The position numbers were made by a program, and so were the translations under genes. DNA of 49,084 nucleotides from Frankiaceae bacterium (GTDB lineage: Bacteria > Actinomycetota > Actinomycetes > BP-191), in contig DATMES010000022.1 of assembly GCA_035556555.1 (NCBI GenBank), positions 71,577 through 120,660 on the forward strand, read 5' to 3'. Positions 25,811 through 35,112 of this stretch are shown here, one piece after another (the stretch's first letter is position 1; every line of letters begins with the position of its first letter). The notes beneath the pieces were generated by a model. That model was not told where the DNA came from. It saw nothing but the letters and a program-made list of their open reading frames with translations, and made no database searches.

Positions 25811-25926
25811 TTCTGCCACATCGCCCACTATCGGTCCGTTAGGCCCTGCGCTGCATGATCAACGCGGGTGGCTTTGCCTGGTCACAAATGACTAGGCGCC
25901 CGTCCACGCGCCACCGCTCGCGGGCC

Positions 25927-25978
25927 CGTTCTTTGAAGATCAGCATGCACGAGACCGGCGGCTGAGCTCCAGGGAACG
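25927..25978 (+). repeat. 52-bp intergenic element, copy 3
   Basis: It begins CGTTCTTTGAAGATCAGC and ends CAGGGAACG, with GAGACCGGC in the centre. It lies in the 182-nt gap between the lipoprotein start and the pcnA stop; the rest of the gap shows nothing definite. Confidence 0.75.
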
Positions 25979-25992
25979 AGGGGAGCCGGCGG

Positions 25993-27408
25993 TCAGCCGG
26001 GCAGGTGGCCGGCCGCCCACTCCCTGAGCAGGGCGACGGCCTCGTCGTGCGGGATCGGGCCGCGCTCCATGCGCTCGTTGAGCAGGTACTGGTACGCCTT
26101 GCCGACCAGTGGCCCCGGCGGGATCCCGAGGATCTCCATGATCTCGCGGCCGTCGAGGTCGGGCCGGATGCCGGCCAGCTCCTCCGCCTTGGCGAGCTCC
26201 GTGATGCGGTCCTCGAGGGAGTCGTACGACGCCGCGAGCCGCTCCGCCTTGCGGACGTTGCGGGTCGTGCAGTCGGAGCGGACGAGCTTGTGCAGCCGGT
26301 CGAGCAGCGGGCCTGCGTCGGTGACGTAGCGGCGTACGGCGGCGTCGGTCCACCCCATCCGGTACGTGTGGAAGCGCAGGTGGAGCTCGATGAGCCGGCA
26401 GACGTCGTCGGTGAACTGCTTCGGGTACTTCAGCGCGCGCAGCCGCTTGCGCGCCAGCTTGGCGCCGACGACCTCGTGGTGGTGGAACGACACCCCGTCG
26501 GGCCCGATCTCGCGGGTCGCCGGCTTGCCGATGTCGTGCAGCAGCGCCGCCATGCGCAGCGTGAGGTCGGGGCCTTCGGTCTCGCGCGCGATGGCGTTCT
26601 CCAGCACGGCGAGGGAGTGCAGGTAGACGTCCTTGTGCTGGTGCACGGCGTCGATCGCGAGGCGCATGCCGGGCAGCTCGGGGAGGACGTGCTCCGCGAG
26701 GCCCGTGTCGACGAGCAGCATGAGCCCGCGTACGGGCTCCCGGCCGAGGAGGAGCTTGGACAGCTCGACCTGGACGCGTTCGGCGGACACGATCGCGATG
26801 CGCTCGGCCATGCCGGCCATCGCCGCGACGACGCCCGGGTCGGGCGCGAAACCGAGCTGCGCGGCGAATCGCGCCGCCCGCATCATCCGCAGCGGGTCGT
26901 CGCCGAACGAGTCCTCCGGCGTACCCGGCGTCCGCAGCACGCCCTGGGCGAGGTCCGCCAGGCCGCCGAACGGGTCCACGAACTCGTGGTCCGGCAGCGC
27001 GACGGCCATGGCGTTGACCGTGAAGTCGCGGCGCAGCAGGTCGCCGTCGAGCGAGTCGCCGTAGCGGACCTCGGGCTTGCGGGAGCCGGGGTCGTAGGAC
27101 TCCGCGCGGAACGTCGTGATCTCGCAGCGGACCGGCCCGCGCGCCACGCCGATGGTGCCGAACGCGCGCCCCGTCTCCCACGTCGTACCCCAGTCCTTGA
27201 CCAGGCCGAGGACCTCCTCCGGCAGCGCGTCGGTCGCGAAGTCGAGGTCGTCGCCGAGCCGGCCGAGGAGAGCGTCGCGAACGGAGCCGCCGACGAGGTA
27301 CAGGCGGCGGTGCGCGGCGGCGAAGCGGCGGCCGAGGTCGTCGGCGACCGGCGCGATGCGCAGCAGCTCGGCGACGGCGGACCGCTGGGCCTCGGTGAGT
27401 CTGGACAC
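25993..27408 (-). CDS. pcnA: CCA tRNA nucleotidyltransferase
   Basis: The product has 471 residues. The class II nucleotidyltransferase head has YLVGGSVRDALLG (about 37-49) and the metal site DDLDFATDA (Asp54, Asp56), followed by RRDFTVNAMA and the RNA-binding region DPLRMMRAARFAAQLGF. A C-terminal HD domain (LLHDIGKP..HHHEVVGAKLARKRL) gives the phosphohydrolase-type version found in actinobacteria (Rv3907c type). It adds or repairs the 3' CCA of tRNAs. It is divergent from the YbaK-like gene. Confidence 0.95.
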   Translation of the reverse strand: MSRLTEAQRSAVAELLRIAPVADDLGRRFAAAHRRLYLVGGSVRDALLGRLGDDLDFATDALPEEVLGLVKDWGTTWETGRAFGTIGVARGPVRCEITTFRAESYDPGSRKPEVRYGDSLDGDLLRRDFTVNAMAVALPDHEFVDPFGGLADLAQGVLRTPGTPEDSFGDDPLRMMRAARFAAQLGFAPDPGVVAAMAGMAERIAIVSAERVQVELSKLLLGREPVRGLMLLVDTGLAEHVLPELPGMRLAIDAVHQHKDVYLHSLAVLENAIARETEGPDLTLRMAALLHDIGKPATREIGPDGVSFHHHEVVGAKLARKRLRALKYPKQFTDDVCRLIELHLRFHTYRMGWTDAAVRRYVTDAGPLLDRLHKLVRSDCTTRNVRKAERLAASYDSLEDRITELAKAEELAGIRPDLDGREIMEILGIPPGPLVGKAYQYLLNERMERGPIPHDEAVALLREWAAGHLPG

Positions 27409-27541
27409 GGGGAGTCAGCGTACGGCGTCCGGCGAGTGGTTTGGACCGCCGCCGGACCGGGTAGCGGACGCTGTCCGCCTTCCGGGGGTTCCGGAGGGCA
27501 CGGACCCGCCGTAGGTTGGCGGAGAGAACCGGGGAGAGACG

Positions 27542-28075
27542 GTGCGCGGACCGGTCGACCTGACCAGGGAGCTGCTCGGCGCCGAGGTGCTGCACGAGAT
27601 CGTGCACCTGCGGCGGCGGATCGACGACGCCGTCGAGCTGCCAGAGGCGCTCGGCGTGCCGCTGTCGTCGTGCGTGGCCGTGCGGCTGTACGCCGCGGGG
27701 CCCGGCGTGGTCGCCGCCTTCGTGCCGCCCGGCGCGGTGCCCGCCACGACGGCGCTGGCGCGGGCTGCCGGTGCTCGTGGCGTACGGCTGCTCGACCCGG
27801 CGCGGGTGTCCGAGGTGACCGACTGCCACCCGTCCCTCGTGCCGCCGGTGGGCCTGCCGTCGTCGGTGCGTGTGGTGGCGGACGCGGCGCTGCGGGAGTC
27901 GGAGGTCGTGTTCACGGCGACCGGCGACGGGAGCACCGCGCTGAAGATCCGTACGGACGACCTGCTGGCCATGACCGGCGCGGTCGTGGCGCCGCTGGTC
28001 GAGCCGGGCGCGATCGACGTACGGCGGCTGGCCGAGAGCGCCTGGCGCGACGACCCGCTCGCCGCCCGCCTCTGA
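27542..28075 (+). CDS. YbaK/ProX-like aminoacyl-tRNA editing domain protein
   Basis: The product has 177 residues, with a GTG start 8 nt after GGGGAG. Features of the YbaK fold are SSCVAVRLYAAGPGVVAAFVPPGA (strands with the usual Lys position changed), GVRLLDPARVSEVTDCHPSLVPPVGLP, and VRVVADAALRESEVVFTATGDGSTALKIRTDDLLAMTG. Such proteins hydrolyse mischarged tRNA in trans. It stands next to pcnA but on the other strand, a suggestive but unproven tRNA quality-control pairing. The catalytic Lys cannot be placed with confidence. Confidence 0.7.
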   Translation: MRGPVDLTRELLGAEVLHEIVHLRRRIDDAVELPEALGVPLSSCVAVRLYAAGPGVVAAFVPPGAVPATTALARAAGARGVRLLDPARVSEVTDCHPSLVPPVGLPSSVRVVADAALRESEVVFTATGDGSTALKIRTDDLLAMTGAVVAPLVEPGAIDVRRLAESAWRDDPLAARL

Positions 28076-28134
28076 TTTCTGTCACACCCCCCTTCTAGCG
28101 TCCTCCCCAGTCGATCGAGACGGGGGAACGGCTC

Positions 28135-29010
28135 TTGGACACCGCCCTGCACCGCACGTACGCCGGGGTCCGCGCCATGCGCGGCAGCCTCGGCGCCGTC
28201 GCCGACCTGCTCGCCGTGGCGTCGTTCCTCGGCGCGGCGACCGCCCTGGCCGCCGGCACCGACGTGCCGCGCGCGCTCCTCGCGCTCTGGGTCTGCGCCC
28301 TGGCGACCGGCCTGCTGCTCTGGAACGTCCGCCTCGGCGCCCGCTACGCCCGCCTCGCGGCGCGGTGCGCGCGGAGAGCCCGAAGATCCGACGCCCTGCC
28401 CCGCCTCGCCGACGCCGTCGACGCGGTGTCGCACGCCACCCGCGCGCTGCTCGCGGGCGGCGGCGACGCGGCGTTCGTGCTCGGCGTGAAGGACGCGCTC
28501 GGGCACCTGGCCGAGATGTACGGCATCGCCACCGGTACCCCGTGCCGCGTGACGGTGAAGACTGTGCACGCGCCCCCGGGACACCCCGACTTCGCCGTCG
28601 AGACGGTCTGCCGCAGCAGCGGCTCGCCGGGCGGCCGTAGCCACACGAGCATCGACTGGGTCAACGACAACACCGACTTCCGCCTCGTCCTCAAGGAGGG
28701 GCACGAGCACTTCTTCTGCAACGACCTCCCCGGTGCGCTCGGCCGCGGCTACCGCAACTCGCACCTCACCGACGAGGTCATCGCAGCGGACGAGCTTCCC
28801 TACCACGCCACCATCGTGTGGCCGGTGCGCGGGCGCATCCCCGATGACCCCGACATCTGGGACATCGTCGGCTTCGTCTGCGTGGACACGCGGCGCGAGA
28901 ACGCCTTCGACCCGCATGTCGACGTCGCACCGGGCGTGGCGCTCTGCCATACCCTCTACTCGGGACTGCTGAGACTGCGCGAGGCTCGGAAGGAGCGGGG
29001 GACACCATGA
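28135..29010 (+). CDS. Membrane protein with C-terminal GAF-like domain
   Basis: The product has 291 residues, starting at a TTG preceded by GGGGGAAC. Two membrane helices (LGAVADLLAVASFLGAATALAAG; ALLALWVCALATGLLLW) and a basic linker lead to a GAF-like sensor fold (about 110-280), with YHATIVWPVRG and WDIVGFVCVDTRRENAFDPHVD as the closing strand and loop. There is a His/Cys-containing surface (EGHEHFFCNDLPG). It has no output domain. The downstream 57-codon gene overlaps its stop, so the two proteins are likely partners. Function is unknown. Confidence 0.65.
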   Translation: MDTALHRTYAGVRAMRGSLGAVADLLAVASFLGAATALAAGTDVPRALLALWVCALATGLLLWNVRLGARYARLAARCARRARRSDALPRLADAVDAVSHATRALLAGGGDAAFVLGVKDALGHLAEMYGIATGTPCRVTVKTVHAPPGHPDFAVETVCRSSGSPGGRSHTSIDWVNDNTDFRLVLKEGHEHFFCNDLPGALGRGYRNSHLTDEVIAADELPYHATIVWPVRGRIPDDPDIWDIVGFVCVDTRRENAFDPHVDVAPGVALCHTLYSGLLRLREARKERGTP

Positions 29011-29180
29011 CGATCATCGCGGGGACCGCGGACACCGCGGGCGACGAGCTCTGGTACGACGAGATCCTCGAGCGCGGCGACGGTTGGGCCACCGTGCTCG
29101 TGACCACGACGGACGGCCGCAAGATCAAGTACCGGCTTTCCACTCGGCTCCCCGACATCTTCGTCGACCAGGACGGGTAG
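29007..29180 (+). CDS. 57-aa protein coupled to the GAF-like membrane protein
   Basis: The ATG at 29007 overlaps the upstream stop as ATGA. The product starts [20 protein letters not shown] and continues [20 protein letters not shown] to [10 protein letters not shown]. It is a small acidic beta-rich polypeptide with no membrane segment. Codon usage is strongly G/C at third positions. The tight coupling argues for 1:1 synthesis with the membrane GAF-like protein, but no family is recognised. Confidence 0.6.
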   Translation: MTIIAGTADTAGDELWYDEILERGDGWATVLVTTTDGRKIKYRLSTRLPDIFVDQDG

Positions 29181-29232
29181 GCACGCGGGCGGGGCCCTGG
29201 GAACAGGACGACACGCGCATAGGATCGGGGGC

Positions 29233-29712
29233 GTGCCAGCGTCCTCGTCGAGCAGGCCGGCGCCCCGGCGGCGCCGGATGCAGCGCGTCGAGGAGACCTC
29301 GGCCGGCGGCATCGTGCTCGACCGGCGCGGCGACGACGCGTCCGTTGCGCTGATCGGCCGGATCGACCGGCGCGGCCGCCTGCTCTGGTCGCTGCCGAAG
29401 GGTCACCTCGAGGAGGGCGAGTCGCCCGAGGCGGCCGCGGTGCGCGAGGTCGCCGAGGAGACCGGCATCACCGGCGAGGTCGTGGCGCCGCTGGGCTCGA
29501 TCGACTTCTGGTTCGTCGCCGACGGGCACCGCGTGCACAAGACCGTCCACCACTACCTCCTCGTCCGCGTCGCCGGCGAGCTCTCGGACGAGGACATCGA
29601 GGTCGCCGAGGTCGCCTGGGTGCCGCTCGCCGAGGCGACTGAGCGGCTCGCGTACGCCGACGAGCGCGCGCTCGTGGAGAAGGTCCCCGCTCTGATCGCG
29701 GACTCGGCTTGA
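29233..29712 (+). CDS. Nudix hydrolase (MutT4-type)
   Basis: The product has 159 residues with a GTG start. After a basic N-terminus comes a Nudix domain with the full box [23 protein letters not shown] (GX5EX7REUXEEXGU). In mycobacteria the corresponding gene (mutT4, Rv3908) sits in the same place, between pcnA and the DUF6049/murJ genes. The substrate is a nucleoside diphosphate derivative, not determined here. Its stop overlaps the TTG start of the next gene, so it belongs to the envelope operon. Confidence 0.9.
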   Translation: MPASSSSRPAPRRRRMQRVEETSAGGIVLDRRGDDASVALIGRIDRRGRLLWSLPKGHLEEGESPEAAAVREVAEETGITGEVVAPLGSIDFWFVADGHRVHKTVHHYLLVRVAGELSDEDIEVAEVAWVPLAEATERLAYADERALVEKVPALIADSA

Positions 29713-31793
29713 GGCGCGCCCGGCTGCTGGCCGCGCTCGCGGTCGTCGCCGCGACGCTGAGCCCCGCGACCGCGCTGGCCGGACACGCCGCGCAGCAGCC
29801 GCCGGAACGCACCGACGTCCGCGTCGACGTCGCGAGCATGACCGGCATGCTGACGCCGGAGTCGGCGAAGCTCGTGATCCGCGCCCGCGCCGTCAGCACG
29901 ACGAGCGAGCCGATCCTCAACCTCCAGGCCGGCCTGCGCTTCGGGTCGCAGCTGCGCGGCCGCTCGTCGATCGCGGCAGGCGGCACCCCCGCGCGCTTCG
30001 GCACCCGCGTCGCCGACAAGGAGGTCCCCGCCGGGGAGCTCGCGCCGAAGGGCACCGCGGAGCTGGAGTTCGACGTGCCGCTGGCGCAGCTGCCGTTCGA
30101 CCACACCACCACGAACGGCGTCTACCCGATGCGCATCGAGGTCCGGTCGCGCTTCGAGGTGGTCGGCGCGATGGACACGTACGTCGTCTGGTGGCCGCAG
30201 GCCGCCCCCAAGCTCAACGTGGCGATGGTCTGGCCGCTGGTCGAGCCGACCCATCGCGCGCTGGGCAGCGACTTCTACGACGACGACCTCGCCGCGTCCG
30301 TCCGCGACGGCAGGCTCAACACGCTGCTCCGCCTCGGCGACGCGAGCCCGATGCCGCTGACGTGGGCGGTGGACCCCGAGCTGCTCGACTCCGTACGCCG
30401 GATGGCCGGCGGCTACACCGTCCGCGGCGCCGAGGGCAGCGGCAACGACGCCGCCCGCGCCTGGCTCGACAAAGCCCGCACGGCGCTCCGCGACGCCACG
30501 GTCATCCCGCTGCCGTACGCCGACCCGGACCTCGCGACGACGTCGGCGGGCGCGCTCGCGGTGGAGGGCGAGGCGGCGAGCGCGGCGTTCCGGCTCGGCC
30601 GCGAGGTGCTGCAACGCGACCTCGGCATCACCGGCGCGACGACGCTCGCCTGGCCGCCCGGGCCGACGCTCTCCCCCGCCGTCGAGTCGGTGCTCGCCGC
30701 GCAGGGCGTCAAGGGGGTGGTCGTGCCGGAGACGGCGCTGCCGCTGTCCGAGGTCCTCAACTTCACGCCGACCGCCTCGACCCCGCTGGTCCCCGGCGCG
30801 CTCGGGTCGATGACCGCGCTGGTCGCCGACGCGCAGCTCAACCGCTGGGTCGGCGAGAAGACGGGCGAGGAGGGCGCGCGGGTCGCGGTGCAGCGGTTCC
30901 TCGCCGACAGCGCGATCGCCGCCATGGAACGCCCCGGCGAGGTCCGCGACGTCGTGCTCGCGCCGCCGCGGGAGTGGAAGCTGTTCCGCCCGTTCGCCGC
31001 GGAGCTGCTGCGTCAGATGCGCAACGTCCCCTGGCTCACGCCGGTCGGCCTCGGCGCGGTGCTCGACGGCGAGCCGAGCGGCGCCGCGCGCACCCGCGCG
31101 CCCGCCGACGGCGGCCTCCTGGAGCCACGCCAGGTCAGCCGCGTCATCTCCCTGCGGCGCAGCCTGCAGCGCGTCCGCGGCATCCTCACCGAGCCGAACA
31201 GCGCGCCCGAGGAGCTGGCGCAGTACGACGACGCGCTGCTCCGTGCCGTCTCCTCGGCCTGGGCGGAGAACGCCGCCGGCGGGTACCGCCTCACCGGCTC
31301 TGTCGAGAGCGGCCTGAAACGCCAGCTCGGCGCGCTCCGCGTCGTCGCGGGCGGCCCGATCACGATGACGGGGCGCAGCGGCGGCATCCCGCTGACGTTC
31401 GAGAACGACCTCGGCCAGATGGTGCGCGTCCGCGTCCGGCTCGACTCCAACGAGCGCCTCGAGATCGAGGACGACGCGCGGTACGAGTCGCGCATGGGTG
31501 CCGAGGTGGCGATCCCGCCGGGCCGGACGACGGTCACCATCACCGGCCGCGCGACGACGGGCGGCCTGTTCCCGATCAAGGTGGAGCTGCTCGCGCAGGA
31601 CGGCGCGCGGCTCGGGGTCGGCACGACGCTGCGGGTGCGCTCGACGGCGTACGGCGCCGTCGCGCTCACGGTGACCGGCGTGGCGTTCGGGCTGCTCGTC
31701 CTCGCGTCGGCGACCAGGCTGGTGCAGCGGCGCCGCCGAGCCAAGCGCGGCGGCAGGCACGCCGAGCCGGAGCGCGAGCCCCAGCCCGCATGA
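29709..31793 (+). CDS. DUF6049 family secreted/membrane protein (Rv3909-like)
   Basis: The product has 694 residues, with a TTG start overlapping the Nudix stop (TTGA). A signal peptide ([20 protein letters not shown]), a large extracytoplasmic region of beta and mixed domains ([38 protein letters not shown]-like segment) and one C-terminal membrane helix ([22 protein letters not shown]) with a basic tail make up the protein. It always precedes murJ in actinobacteria and is presumed to assist lipid II translocation or its regulation. No enzymatic motif is seen. It overlaps murJ by ATGA. Confidence 0.85.
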   Translation: MRRARLLAALAVVAATLSPATALAGHAAQQPPERTDVRVDVASMTGMLTPESAKLVIRARAVSTTSEPILNLQAGLRFGSQLRGRSSIAAGGTPARFGTRVADKEVPAGELAPKGTAELEFDVPLAQLPFDHTTTNGVYPMRIEVRSRFEVVGAMDTYVVWWPQAAPKLNVAMVWPLVEPTHRALGSDFYDDDLAASVRDGRLNTLLRLGDASPMPLTWAVDPELLDSVRRMAGGYTVRGAEGSGNDAARAWLDKARTALRDATVIPLPYADPDLATTSAGALAVEGEAASAAFRLGREVLQRDLGITGATTLAWPPGPTLSPAVESVLAAQGVKGVVVPETALPLSEVLNFTPTASTPLVPGALGSMTALVADAQLNRWVGEKTGEEGARVAVQRFLADSAIAAMERPGEVRDVVLAPPREWKLFRPFAAELLRQMRNVPWLTPVGLGAVLDGEPSGAARTRAPADGGLLEPRQVSRVISLRRSLQRVRGILTEPNSAPEELAQYDDALLRAVSSAWAENAAGGYRLTGSVESGLKRQLGALRVVAGGPITMTGRSGGIPLTFENDLGQMVRVRVRLDSNERLEIEDDARYESRMGAEVAIPPGRTTVTITGRATTGGLFPIKVELLAQDGARLGVGTTLRVRSTAYGAVALTVTGVAFGLLVLASATRLVQRRRRAKRGGRHAEPEREPQPA

Positions 31794-33397
31794 GCCGGGC
31801 CGACGGCAGCACGGACCTCCCACGCTCCTCGGGTGTCATGGCGCTCGGGACCATTGCCTCGCGCGGCACCGGCTTCCTCCGCCTCGCCGCCGTCACCGGC
31901 GCGCTCGGCCTCTCGACTGTCGCCGACCCGTACAACGTCGCCAACACCCTCCCCAACGTCGTCTACGAGCTGCTCCTCGGCGGCGTCCTCACGAGCGTCG
32001 TCGTACGCCCCCTCGTCCAGGCCGCGAAGGAGGACGCGGACGACGGGGAGTCGTTCGCCCAGGGGCTGCTGACGTTCGTGCTGGTGGCGCTGTTCACGTG
32101 CGTGCTGCTCGGCCAGTTGCTGGCGCCGTGGATCGTGCGGGCGTACGGGGGCGGCCTCGACGGCGACCAGGCCGCGCTCGCCACCGCGCTCTTCAGGCTG
32201 TTCCTCCCGCAGATCCTGTTCTACGGCGCCGGCGCCACGATGGGCGCGATCCTCAACGCCCGCGGCCGCTTCGGCGCGCCGATGGCGGTGCCCGTCCTCA
32301 ACAACGTCGTCGTCGTCGCGACGCTGCTCGTGTTCGTGCTGCTGCCAGGGCCGCGCCCGCCGACGGCGGAGGGGCTGACGCGCGTGCAGTTCCTCGTGCT
32401 CGGCATCGGGACGACGCTCGGCATCGTGGCGCAGACGCTGGCGCTGGTGCCGTTCCTGCGGAAGGCGGGGTTCCGCTTCCGGTTCCGCCGCCTCGACCCA
32501 GCGCGCGTACGCAGCCTCGCGAAGCTCGGCGGCTGGGTGCTCGCGTACGTCGTCGCCAACCAGCTCGGCTACCTCGTCATCGTCCGCGTCGCCACGGGCG
32601 CGCTGGAGGGCGGCTACTCGGCGTACACGTACGCGTTCCAGCTCTTCTCGCTCCCCCACGCGATCGTCGCGGTGTCGGTCATCACGGCGCTCGCGCCGGC
32701 GATCAGCGGCCATGCGGTCTCCGGCGACGTCGCCCGCGTCCGCGCCGACCTGTCGCACGGCCTCCGCCTCATCGCGGTCGTCCTCGTGCCCGGCGCGCTC
32801 GGGCTCGTGGCGCTCGCGCGGCCGGTGGCGGTGGCGGCGTTCGCGCACGGCGCGTTCACCGTGGAGAACGCCGAGCTGACAGGGCGGGTCCTGGTGGCGT
32901 TCGCCTGCGGGCTGCTGCCGTTCAGCGCGTTCCAGCTGCTGGCCCGCGTCTTCTACTGGCTCGAGGACTCGCGGACGCCCGCGCTCGTCAACTACGCCGT
33001 CAACGGCGTCAACGTCCTCGCCGTCGTCGTCCTCGCCACCCGCCTCGACGGCTCCGCGCTGGTGGTCGGGATGGCGGCCGGCTACGCGGTGTCGTACGTC
33101 GTCGGCGCCCTGCTGCTCGCGCACCTGCTCCGCCGCAGGCTCGGCGGGCTCGACGGCCGGCGCGTCGTCCGCACGCTGGTCCGCACACTCGTCGCGGGCG
33201 GGATCGGGGCGGTGGCGGCGTACGGCGTCGAGGCGATCGTCCGTACGGCGCTCGGCGGCGCGCTCACCGGCGCCGTCGTCGGGCTGCTCGCCGCCGTGGC
33301 GGTGGGCGGGGTGCTCTACGTCGTCTCCGCGCGCCAGATGCGCATCGCCGAGGTCGACGCGATGGTCGCGCTGGTCCGGCGGCGGGCGGGTCGCTAG
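31790..33397 (+). CDS. murJ: Lipid II flippase MurJ (MviN)
   Basis: The product has 535 residues with about 14 membrane helices. Family marks are SRGTGFLRLAAVTGALGLSTVADPYNVANTLPN, GGVLTSVVVRPLVQ, FLPQILFYGAGATMGAILNARG and GWVLAYVVANQLGYLVIVRVA. MurJ flips undecaprenyl-linked lipid II across the membrane. Unlike the M. tuberculosis homologue Rv3910, the chain stops after the flippase core, without the fused pseudokinase; that domain is encoded separately at 36276. It is coupled to the DUF6049 gene. Confidence 0.95.
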   Translation: MSRADGSTDLPRSSGVMALGTIASRGTGFLRLAAVTGALGLSTVADPYNVANTLPNVVYELLLGGVLTSVVVRPLVQAAKEDADDGESFAQGLLTFVLVALFTCVLLGQLLAPWIVRAYGGGLDGDQAALATALFRLFLPQILFYGAGATMGAILNARGRFGAPMAVPVLNNVVVVATLLVFVLLPGPRPPTAEGLTRVQFLVLGIGTTLGIVAQTLALVPFLRKAGFRFRFRRLDPARVRSLAKLGGWVLAYVVANQLGYLVIVRVATGALEGGYSAYTYAFQLFSLPHAIVAVSVITALAPAISGHAVSGDVARVRADLSHGLRLIAVVLVPGALGLVALARPVAVAAFAHGAFTVENAELTGRVLVAFACGLLPFSAFQLLARVFYWLEDSRTPALVNYAVNGVNVLAVVVLATRLDGSALVVGMAAGYAVSYVVGALLLAHLLRRRLGGLDGRRVVRTLVRTLVAGGIGAVAAYGVEAIVRTALGGALTGAVVGLLAAVAVGGVLYVVSARQMRIAEVDAMVALVRRRAGR

Positions 33398-33408
33398 AGG
33401 GCTCGGGC

Positions 33409-33490
33409 GAACGGCGCCGCCGTCGCGCGGCGGATCGTGACCCGATCGCGCCGTCCTGCTAGCCCGGTCGGCTCAAGGCGGGCGCCGTTC
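33409..33490 (+). other. Structured intergenic segment with a 10-bp closing stem and internal hairpins
   Basis: GAACGGCGCC (33409-33418) pairs perfectly with GGCGCCGTTC (33481-33490). Inside are GCCG-TCGCG-CGGC, GATCG-TGACC-CGATC and GCCCG/CGGGC hairpins, giving a possible multi-branched 82-nt RNA after murJ. It may be a processing site, an attenuator or simply a terminator. It has no tRNA T-loop, so it is not a tRNA. Confidence 0.35.
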
Positions 33491-33507
33491 CGTCCGATTC
33501 TTCGTCC

Positions 33508-33888
33508 ATGCGCAACGACCGCGGCGGCGTCATCGTCGGCTACTTCACCAAGATCACGATGGTGCTGCTCGTCTTCTCGGTGCTCTGCTTCGACGCGGTC
33601 TCCGTCGGTGCCGCGCGCATCGGCGTCGAGGACACCGCCCGCGCCGCCGCGTCCGAGGGCGCCGAGGCGTACGCGCAGACCAAGAGCGTCGCCGCCGCGT
33701 ACAAGGCCGCCGTCGAGACCGCCGAGGAGCACGGCGCGACCGTCGTGAAGAAGACGTTCAAGGTCGACGCCGAGGGCGTCGTCAGCCTGCGCGTGGAGAA
33801 GGAAGCCACGACGCTGCTGCTGTACCGCACCAAGAAGACCAGCACGTGGGCCCAGGTCGGCGCCTCCTCGCGCGGGCGGGCCGTGTGA
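33508..33888 (+). CDS. Small TadE-like single-pass envelope protein
   Basis: The product has 126 residues. The N-terminus RNDRGGVIVGYFTKITMVLLVFSVLCFDAVSVGAA resembles TadE/pilin-like proteins: a short basic start, one membrane helix, then an Ala-rich amphipathic helix (ARAAASEGAEAYAQ). A small beta C-terminus rich in Lys and Thr follows. No other Tad genes are nearby, so assembly into a pilus is doubtful. The stop overlaps the GTG of the NlpC/P60 gene (GTGA), which suggests a shared role in the envelope. Confidence 0.65.
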   Translation: MRNDRGGVIVGYFTKITMVLLVFSVLCFDAVSVGAARIGVEDTARAAASEGAEAYAQTKSVAAAYKAAVETAEEHGATVVKKTFKVDAEGVVSLRVEKEATTLLLYRTKKTSTWAQVGASSRGRAV

Positions 33889-35027
33889 CCGTACGGACCC
33901 GGGTCGTCGCGGTCCTCGCGGCGACGGCTCTGCTCGTCGTGGGCGGCGCGGCCACCGCGCACGCCGACCCCGACCTCGGCACGGCGCGCGCCCGCGCTGC
34001 CGCGCTGCGCAAGTCGGTCGACGAGCTGGAGCTCAAGGCCGCGATCGCGGTCGAGGACTACAACGCCGCCACCGACGAGCTCGCGACCGCCGTCGCGGAG
34101 CGCTTCCAGGCCGAGGCCGCGCTCGACCGCGCCCGCGAGGCGTCGGACGCCGACAGCGAGGCGCTCGCCACGCGGGTCCGCGCGCTGTACATGACCGGCG
34201 GCACGATGACGCTCTACGCCTCCGTCATGGAGGCGCCGACGCTGCACGACGCGTTCGGCCGCATCGCCAACGTCAACGCCGTGCTCCGCCGCGACGGCAT
34301 CGAGGCCGACTCGTCGAGCCAGGTCCTCGCCGACGCGAAGTCCGCCGCAGGCAAGCTGCGCGAGATCGCGGTGCGGCAGGTCAGGCTCGAACGCCAGGTC
34401 GCCGCCGCCGCCAAGCGCGTCACCACGGCGCTCGAGACGCAGAAGAAGCTGCTCGCCGCCGCCACCGACGAGGTCAAGCGCCTCGCCGAGGAGGCGCGGA
34501 TCGCCGCCGAGCTGCGCGCGCAGCGGGCGTTCGCGGCGGCCCAGGCCGCGGCCGAACGCGCGCAGGCCGCGGCGGGCGGCGGCGTCACCGACGGCCGTAC
34601 GCGCGTCGACGGCGCCGCGATCGGCGCGCTCGCCGGCGACGACACCACGCCGCCGAACGACACCGTCGCGCGCGCCATCGCCGCCGCCAAGACCAAGCTC
34701 GGCTCGCCGTACCTCTGGGGCGCGGTGGGGCCGGACCGGTTCGACTGCTCCGGGCTGACCGGGTGGGCGTATCGCCAGGCGGGCCTCAACCTGCCGCGGA
34801 CGTCACGCCAGCAGTGGTTCGCGGGCTCGCACCCCGGCATCGCCGACCTGCTCCCCGGCGACCTGCTGTTCTGGGGCCCCGACCGGTCCAACCCGCAGTC
34901 GATCCACCACGTGGCCATGTACATCGGCGCCGGCATGATGATCGCCGCGCCGCGCGCGGGCACCGTCGTGCGCATCCAGCCCGTCTACCAGGGCGACTTC
35001 TTCGGGGTGACAAGAGTCGCACCCTAG
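33885..35027 (+). CDS. NlpC/P60 peptidoglycan endopeptidase with N-terminal coiled coil (RipA-like)
   Basis: The product has 380 residues from GTG 33885. A signal peptide (VVAVLAATALLVVGGAATAHA), a long coiled coil (about 30-235; VDELELKAAIAVEDYNAA.., QAAAERAQAAAGGG) and a C-terminal NlpC/P60 domain are visible. The domain has catalytic Cys in PDRFDCSGLTGWAY, His in HHVAMYIG and the third-residue region MIAAPRAG. Such enzymes cut the D-Glu-mDAP bond; in the RipA class the coiled coil controls access to the active site. A strong hairpin follows directly after the stop. Confidence 0.92.
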   Translation: MTVRTRVVAVLAATALLVVGGAATAHADPDLGTARARAAALRKSVDELELKAAIAVEDYNAATDELATAVAERFQAEAALDRAREASDADSEALATRVRALYMTGGTMTLYASVMEAPTLHDAFGRIANVNAVLRRDGIEADSSSQVLADAKSAAGKLREIAVRQVRLERQVAAAAKRVTTALETQKKLLAAATDEVKRLAEEARIAAELRAQRAFAAAQAAAERAQAAAGGGVTDGRTRVDGAAIGALAGDDTTPPNDTVARAIAAAKTKLGSPYLWGAVGPDRFDCSGLTGWAYRQAGLNLPRTSRQQWFAGSHPGIADLLPGDLLFWGPDRSNPQSIHHVAMYIGAGMMIAAPRAGTVVRIQPVYQGDFFGVTRVAP

Positions 35028-35055
35028 CGGCGCCGGCTGGACATGCCGGTGCCGC
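35027..35055 (+). terminator. Terminator hairpin after the first NlpC/P60 gene
   Basis: The stem GCGGCGCCGG (35027-35036) with CCGGTGCCGC (35046-35055) has one G-U pair and a 9-nt loop, starting at the last base of the stop codon. It has no long U tract. Confidence 0.65.
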
Positions 35056-35112
35056 TTCCGTAACGTCCCCCGGGTTGCCCCGAGGGGCAGCACAACTGAA
35101 ATGACGCCCGGC

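Noticed and set aside
33409-33490. tRNA-like cloverleaf after murJ
   Set aside because: No GGTTC T-loop, no anticodon arm geometry, and the acceptor-like stem is 10 bp.
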